The notes below the pieces were generated by a model. That model worked only from the letters and a program-made list of their open reading frames with translations, did not search any database and had not been told where the DNA came from. Shown here in pieces: positions 59,757 to 64,000 of a DNA stretch of 64,000 nucleotides. How positions within the stretch are numbered: position 1 is the first letter of the stretch; every line of letters begins with the position of its first letter. The DNA lies in assembly GCA_007130885.1 (NCBI GenBank), contig SLRQ01000072.1:1-64000 (forward strand). The letters are read 5' to 3'. Source of the DNA: Deltaproteobacteria bacterium (GTDB lineage Bacteria; Myxococcota; Myxococcia; SLRQ01). Made by a program: the position numbers and the translations under genes.

Positions 59757-60818
59757 TCAGGGCAGGCGCTGCCAGCGACCCGGCAGGTCGCGGTCGGCGT
59801 AAGGGTCCTCCGCGGCCACGACGTAATCGGCGCGCCGGTTTCGCGGTTCGTCCACGTTATCCGGGGTGTCGATCAGAAGGGAGTCTTGACCGAACCCTCG
59901 GTAGTGTATGGGGACGGTAACTCCGGATCGCCTGAACCAGGTGGCGATGGCTCGAGCCCTGGCCTCCGATAAACGGCGGTTCATCTCCCGGCTTCCGACC
60001 GTGTCCGTGTGCCCAGCGATCCACAAGCTCACGTCCACCACCGCGCCATAGCGCTGAAGAGCGTCGTTCAGCTTACCCAGCACGGCTTCCAGCTTATGGG
60101 TTTGATCCTCTCGCACTCTGGATTCGCCCGTGTCGAACTCGACGGTTTCGTGGTCGATTCTCACCTCCCAGGGCATCCACTGGATTCCGGCGTTGGAGCC
60201 GTGAACGTCATGCAGTGTGACCTCGACTATCAATGGATCCCCATCGACGTCCTGGTCCCATTCGACGACAAGCTCCGAGCCCGCCTTCGCGCCGTCAAGA
60301 TTGAGGTTTGTCCTGCCCAGATCCCGGCCTCCTTCTCCCGTGACGCGAACGACCGCTCGGTCGATGTCGCGATCGGCCCGAATGACGACTCGCCGGGCCA
60401 TTATGTCGTCGCGGGTCGCGTCGGACTCGATCCTCATCTCCGCAAGCCGTGAGGTCTGGAACGAAAGAGGCATTGCTCCCTCGGTTCCGTCCGAGAATCC
60501 CACGCTCAACGTCCCCTCCCAAGAGAAACTGCCTTTCGGGTGTGGCAGCGGCACTTCGTTCTGCCGATTAGTTGTCAAGCCGGGATTCAGCGTAACCTTC
60601 TTGGTCTCTCCGTCAGCACCAGTTCGAGTCAGCGTCAGCTTCATCCAGGACACGTCTTTTCTTGGCGTGATGAGCAGTGCCGGTCCTTCTTCGGATCCGG
60701 GGGGCACGGTGGAGCGGAGATCGACATGAAGCTCCTGTCGAGCATGTGCCGGAACGAAGAGAATACAGGCGGCAATGGCGACCAAGACTCTCGAGAAGGC
60801 TGTTGGGTACGGGTGCAT
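59757..60818 (-). CDS. OmpA C-terminal domain protein
   Basis: A 353-aa exported protein. The signal peptide ends near residue 24 (VPAHARQ). A beta-rich middle part follows. The C-terminal 120 residues are an OmpA-like peptidoglycan-binding domain: 'FDTGESRVREDQTHKLE', 'LWIAGHTDTVGSREMNRRLS', 'RARAIATWFRRSGV', 'HYRGFGQD' and 'NRRADYVV'. It likely links envelope layers. The ATG at MHPYPTAF was chosen because it gives a proper signal peptide; a frame open farther upstream lacks one. No transmembrane barrel was recognised in the middle domain. Confidence 0.83.
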   Translation of the reverse strand: MHPYPTAFSRVLVAIAACILFVPAHARQELHVDLRSTVPPGSEEGPALLITPRKDVSWMKLTLTRTGADGETKKVTLNPGLTTNRQNEVPLPHPKGSFSWEGTLSVGFSDGTEGAMPLSFQTSRLAEMRIESDATRDDIMARRVVIRADRDIDRAVVRVTGEGGRDLGRTNLNLDGAKAGSELVVEWDQDVDGDPLIVEVTLHDVHGSNAGIQWMPWEVRIDHETVEFDTGESRVREDQTHKLEAVLGKLNDALQRYGAVVDVSLWIAGHTDTVGSREMNRRLSEARARAIATWFRRSGVTVPIHYRGFGQDSLLIDTPDNVDEPRNRRADYVVAAEDPYADRDLPGRWQRLP

Positions 60819-61043
60819 GAGGCGAATATAGCGCAACGTGTCTTCAAAATGCTCCTGACAATCGGAAGATCTCTGAAATCTTGGGGGCGAGTGCTCCAAC
60901 ATTTTCGTGCAGGCGGAGCCGCTTTTTCCAAGGGTCCGCGTTCTTTTCGCTTGACTGTGGTACTTCTTTCCTGTACCCGCCCCACTCCTGCCGGCCCGAC
61001 CAAGGTGGCGCTGTGTCACCCCGATGGATAGGAGGGACCCGGG

Positions 61044-61439
61044 ATGCACAGTCTCGGACGCCATGCCCTGCTCGACGCATACGGGTGCAACCCAAAGATT
61101 CTAGACGACACATCATACCTGCGTTCCGTTCTCAAACAGACAGCGATAGATCTGGACTGTACGGTGGTGCAGGAGGTTTTCCACCGCTTCTCGCCTCAAG
61201 GCGTCAGCGGGGTGGTCGTCATCGCCGAGAGCCATCTGTCGATACACACGTGGCCGGAGTACTGTTTTGCGGCAGTGGATCTGTTCACCTGCAGCGACGA
61301 GACACAGCTATTCAAACTGCGCGGCCTGCTGAAAGAGCGGCTCGAAGCAGACGAGGTGGACTTCCGTGAGGAAGCTCGAGGAGTCGTAACCGGGCGGCGC
61401 CTCGACATGCTTCGGCCGCGGGCCGTGGCCTCGACTTGA
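61044..61439 (+). CDS. speD: S-adenosylmethionine decarboxylase proenzyme
   Basis: A 131-aa class 1B (prokaryotic) AdoMetDC. The autocleavage site is E62-S63 in 'VIAESHLSIHTWPE', where S63 becomes the pyruvoyl group. H68 and C83 ('DLFTCSD') are the other catalytic residues; all three match the numbering of the Thermotoga maritima enzyme. It makes decarboxylated AdoMet for spermidine synthesis. Its stop overlaps the speE start (TTGA), so translation is coupled. Confidence 0.95.
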   Translation: MHSLGRHALLDAYGCNPKILDDTSYLRSVLKQTAIDLDCTVVQEVFHRFSPQGVSGVVVIAESHLSIHTWPEYCFAAVDLFTCSDETQLFKLRGLLKERLEADEVDFREEARGVVTGRRLDMLRPRAVAST

Positions 61440-62353
61440 CTGCAATGGTCGCGATCGGCACCAAGGGATGCTCCCGCGAGGAAGGATGGTTCACCGATAA
61501 TTGGTCTGGTGGACTGCGCCTCAGTGTGCGCGTCAAGCGAGTGCTTCGTGACGTAGAAAGCGCATACCAGCACGTCAGGGTCCTTGAAACCGAGGAGCTT
61601 GGTCGTATGCTCGTCCTTGATGGCAACATCCAGTGCGCCGAAGCGGATGAGGCCGCCTATCACGAGCTGATAGTGCACCCCGGACTGTGCCGCGCCGGAG
61701 CCGGCACCGGTCGGAAGAAGAACGTGCTGATCATCGGGGGCGGCGATGGTGGTGCCGCTCGGGAGGCTCTACGACACGAGGATGTCGGGCGCGTGGATCT
61801 CGTTGATATAGACCCCGAGGTCACCAGGGCGGCTCGCGAGCTTCTTCCCGGTATTTGGAGGTCGCCGAGGGGAGGGGCGCTGCATGAGGACACGCGGCTC
61901 CAGATCCGCAACGAGGATGGACTTCGTTTTCTAGAGGAGGCAGCGGAGGTCCCGGCCGAGGGATATGATCTAATCGTGGTGGATGCGACAGATCCCGTCG
62001 GTCCCGGTACAATCCTATTCTCTGATCGTTTCTATGAGGCTCTGCGCTGTCGGATCGGGGAGCATGGCGCCGTGTCGGTGCAGGCGGGATCATGGTGGTT
62101 CCTTCCGGATGTGCTACGCACGGCATACCGTGGGCTCGGGCGTGTGTTTGGGATGGCCCGTGCCTACCACTGCTGGTCGGCGGTTTATCCGGGGGGGCTT
62201 TGGAACCTCGTCCTGGCGACTCTTGGCGATGATCCCGCGGAGGTGGACCGGGAGCGCGCGGAAGGTCTCCTGGGATGTCGTTTCTATGACGCCGAATCGC
62301 ACCGCGCGGCATTCGTTCTCTCCCCCGACGCGCGTCGTGCACTGCGGGGTTGA
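61436..62353 (+). CDS. speE: Spermidine synthase
   Basis: A 305-aa aminopropyltransferase that makes spermidine from putrescine and decarboxylated AdoMet. The motifs run 'RVLETEELGRMLVLDGNIQ', 'LIIGGGDGGAAREAL', 'VDIDPEVTRAARELLPG' and 'VVDATDPVGP' in normal order. 'DEAAYHELIVHPG' also matches. Start is uncertain: TTG at 61436 overlaps the speD stop, while ATG at 61445 is in frame only 9 nt later. The gene pair is self-sufficient for this pathway arm; putrescine-forming genes are elsewhere. Confidence 0.95.
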   Translation: MTAMVAIGTKGCSREEGWFTDNWSGGLRLSVRVKRVLRDVESAYQHVRVLETEELGRMLVLDGNIQCAEADEAAYHELIVHPGLCRAGAGTGRKKNVLIIGGGDGGAAREALRHEDVGRVDLVDIDPEVTRAARELLPGIWRSPRGGALHEDTRLQIRNEDGLRFLEEAAEVPAEGYDLIVVDATDPVGPGTILFSDRFYEALRCRIGEHGAVSVQAGSWWFLPDVLRTAYRGLGRVFGMARAYHCWSAVYPGGLWNLVLATLGDDPAEVDRERAEGLLGCRFYDAESHRAAFVLSPDARRALRG

Positions 62354-62432
62354 CAGATGGATTCGGTGGGGCAGACTTGGTAATGAGCTTGATGGGCAGC
62401 GCACTTACCTGCAGGGACTGAAAGGAGCCGTA

Positions 62433-62891
62433 ATGGCCGCTCGAATAATCGAGGGCATCGAGGGGATAAGAGGCCTCGCGGGGCGGGAGGTAGGCAGTAG
62501 CGAATGGTTCGAGGTCGCTCAGGACAGAATCGACCGATTCGCTGACGCCACGATGGATCATCAGTGGATCCACACGGATCCGAAAAGAGCCGCCGATTCC
62601 CGTTTCGGCGGCACGATTGCTCATGGTTATCTCACCTTGTCGTTGCTTCCGTATCTTCTTGGACAGGTGGTCGAGGTGCGAGACGTTCGAATGGCGCTCA
62701 ACTACGGGCTAGACAGGCTGCGTTTCCCCGCTCCGCTGCCCGTGGGACGAAGAGTTCGTCTAGAGGTGGAGGCGGGAGAAGTAGAAGATGTTCCCGGTGG
62801 GGTGCAGATCGAGCTTTTCTGCGCGATGCAGGTCGAGGGCGGGCGAAAGCCGGTGATGGTGGCGAAGGTGCTCTACCGCTACTATGGCTGA
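62433..62891 (+). CDS. MaoC-like dehydratase
   Basis: A 152-aa hot-dog-fold protein of the MaoC/(R)-specific enoyl-CoA hydratase group. 'DHQWIHTDPKRAADSRFGGT' and 'IAHGYLTLSLLPYLLG' contain the catalytic Asp/His pair (DxxxxH and HG). 'INYGLDRLRFPAPLPVGRRV'-like 'NYGLDRLRFPAPLPVG' and 'VEDVPGGVQIELFCAMQVEG' match the family. It would hydrate an enoyl-CoA, perhaps in fatty-acid or PHA metabolism. An AAAGGAG site 5 nt before the ATG supports the start. It follows speE without a shared function. Confidence 0.88.
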   Translation: MAARIIEGIEGIRGLAGREVGSSEWFEVAQDRIDRFADATMDHQWIHTDPKRAADSRFGGTIAHGYLTLSLLPYLLGQVVEVRDVRMALNYGLDRLRFPAPLPVGRRVRLEVEAGEVEDVPGGVQIELFCAMQVEGGRKPVMVAKVLYRYYG

Positions 62892-63250
62892 CCGTTGCCT
62901 CTGGATTTGAACCGACACAAAGAGGGCCGCCGGTCCGCGTGAGCTTGCAGTCAGTGTCCTCAATGGGGGGCACAGCCGGCCAGGACAGCGTTTCCGTCCG
63001 TCCGGGGTAGTTGCGAGGCTTACCGAAGTTCGTCAGGTGGCGGCGCAAGCGCGTCTTGACATCGTCCGGCGATGATTACCTTGTCCTTGCGTTGCCAGGC
63101 AGGCGGCACTCGTTCCCAGAAGACGGATGCCGCGGGGGCAACGGGCCGGCCGCCGGATACCCGGTGAGCCCGGCCGGCGGCGCCAGAAGGGCGAGGTGTG
63201 CCTGCCGCCGGTGTGTCAACAGGTCCAACCAGCACAGGAGGTGAGAATAG
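62892..63250. other. Intergenic region before hsp20
   Basis: A 359-bp stretch with no supported coding gene. It contains CTTGACA at 63054-63060, which may be the -35 of the hsp20 promoter, but no matching -10 was found. A GGATTTGAACC at about 62904-62914 looks like a tRNA T-arm on the minus strand but lacks paired stems. GC-rich palindromes lie near 63140-63180. Confidence 0.4.
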
Positions 63251-63721
63251 ATGCCATTCTTGACGAGATGGAACAATGATTTCGGCTGGGGAAACATCGA
63301 TCGCACGTTTACGGCGCTGGATGAGATACGGCGACGGATGGAGCGTGCCTTCGACGACGTAGGCGTCGAACGTGATACTGATCCCGCCGGGTTGAGCACT
63401 TGGCCACCGAGCAGCCTTTACGATGCGGGGTCCGAGCTGGTTCTCCGTGCCGAGGTGCCCGGTGTTTCGGAGAAGGATCTCGATCTTCAGGTCAATCAAG
63501 ATGTGCTGACCGTCTCCGGCACGCGGCCCGTCGAGGTGCCGGAAGGCTACTCCGCCCATCGACGTGAACGTGGGGCGATGCGGTTTTCGAGGAGCTTCAC
63601 TCTTCCATTCAGGGTCAACGCGGAAAGCTGTGGCGCGACGCTGAAGAATGGTGTTCTCGATGTGAGAATCGCCAAGGCCCCGGAAGCGCGGCCTCGCCAG
63701 ATCACCGTAAAGGCCGGCTGA
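63251..63721 (+). CDS. Small heat-shock protein, Hsp20 family
   Basis: A 156-aa alpha-crystallin-type chaperone. After a 55-residue N-terminus, the domain begins with 'PPSSLYDAGSELVLRAEVPG', continues with 'DLDLQVNQDVLTVSG' and 'RRERGAMRFSRSFTLPF', and ends in 'ATLKNGVLDVRIAKAPEAR' with a C-terminal 'RQITV' (I-x-V) anchor. It holds denatured proteins as oligomers. AGGAGG at 63236-63241 precedes the ATG. It is followed 54 bp later by a second Hsp20 gene. Confidence 0.92.
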   Translation: MPFLTRWNNDFGWGNIDRTFTALDEIRRRMERAFDDVGVERDTDPAGLSTWPPSSLYDAGSELVLRAEVPGVSEKDLDLQVNQDVLTVSGTRPVEVPEGYSAHRRERGAMRFSRSFTLPFRVNAESCGATLKNGVLDVRIAKAPEARPRQITVKAG

Positions 63722-63775
63722 AAAGGGTTTGTTAGGAAAGAACCAGTTTGGGATTGGGTAAAAGGAGGTTTGACA

Positions 63776-64000
63776 ATGACACAAGGAATCGTGAGGCAAG
63801 AGGAGAAGAAACCGGAGTCTTACCGCGACCGATCGGCGCTTTTTTCACCACCGGTCGATATCTACGAGAACGATCAGGAGATACTGCTGGTCGCTGATGT
63901 GCCGGGAGTGACCGAGGACGGTCTTTCGATAACTCTCGAGAAAAACGAGCTGACCCTGCACGCCAAGCGAGATGCAAGAGAGGAACCCGGCTCCCTTCTG
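63776..64000 (+). CDS. Second Hsp20 protein, cut by window end
   Basis: The first 75 codons of a second small heat-shock protein. It begins 'MTQGIVRQEEKKPESYRDRS' and continues into the alpha-crystallin part, 'FSPPVDIYENDQEILLVADV' then 'EKNELTLHAKRDA'. No stop is reached before the window ends. AAAGGAGG at 63761-63768 precedes the ATG by 7 nt. The two hsp20 genes probably form one operon. Confidence 0.88.
   Translation, partial: MTQGIVRQEEKKPESYRDRSALFSPPVDIYENDQEILLVADVPGVTEDGLSITLEKNELTLHAKRDAREEPGSLL

Noticed and set aside
62895..62975. tRNA-like T-arm on the minus strand (GGTTCAAATCC)
   Set aside because: The T-stem has mismatches and no D-arm or acceptor stem can be paired around it.

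Overview
The window is about 64 kb of high-GC DNA from a Gram-negative bacterium, most likely a deltaproteobacterial or Myxococcota/Bradymonadota-like lineage. Reasons: many lipoproteins, including two Cys-rich lipoproteins with long disulfide-type repeats, a 1292-residue lipoprotein metalloprotease beside an outer-membrane barrel, a Lys-rich H1-like repeat protein, a possible TIGR02265-type protein, and envelope sugar genes. No rRNA, convincing tRNA or CRISPR array was seen. The assignment is inference from gene content only.

Layout. 1-1527 is a decayed stretch with remnants of an IS1634-like transposase and a DUF4143-type ATPase tail. 1528-5151 holds central metabolism on the + strand: a type IIIK phosphoglycerate dehydrogenase, an orphan Na+-pumping decarboxylase beta subunit, and a two-subunit class I (Fe-S) fumarase. 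5168-13969 is mixed: a CFI-box zinc-ribbon protein, trehalose-6-phosphate synthase, a solitary GroES, an AbgT transporter, a HAD 5'-nucleotidase, a bacterial voltage-gated cation channel and a cardiolipin synthase. 14222-19916 is a compact lysine-fermentation operon, kamD-kamE-kal-kce-kamB-kdd, covering beta-lysine to crotonyl-CoA. A short tandem repeat then leads into recX. 21312-27051 carries nucleotide-sugar genes (wecB, wbpA-like) and an O-antigen ligase/TPR protein. 27094-31267 holds hflX, rsfS, rlmH and comF-like genes.

31509-40617 is an envelope and surface block: a Cys-rich lipoprotein, the H1-like protein (strong promoter), an RqcH/NFACT protein, an outer-membrane barrel and the giant zinc metalloprotease, closed by an excellent intrinsic terminator. 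40737-50841 contains a SprT-like protein, an unusual chemoreceptor fused to an oligopeptide-binding domain, a PHP phosphoesterase, a PcnB-like polymerase, a GNAT, an M20 peptidase and small proteins. 50900-55826 has a tandem-SBP lytic transglycosylase and, divergently, a vWA-like lipoprotein overlapping a second Cys-rich lipoprotein gene. 56049-64000 has a phosphohexomutase, a MscS channel, an OmpA-like protein, speD-speE, a MaoC dehydratase and two Hsp20 genes, the second cut by the window end.

Taken together, lysine fermentation, an O2-sensitive fumarase and a Na+-pump subunit suggest an anaerobic or facultative amino-acid-using organism (inference). The most unusual items are the chemoreceptor-SBP fusion with an altered signalling tip, the apparent AUC (or amber-interrupted) start of hflX, the voltage-gated channel with a TLEDW filter and two Cys in its pore loop, the double-SBP transglycosylase, and the paired lipoprotein and barrel/protease modules.
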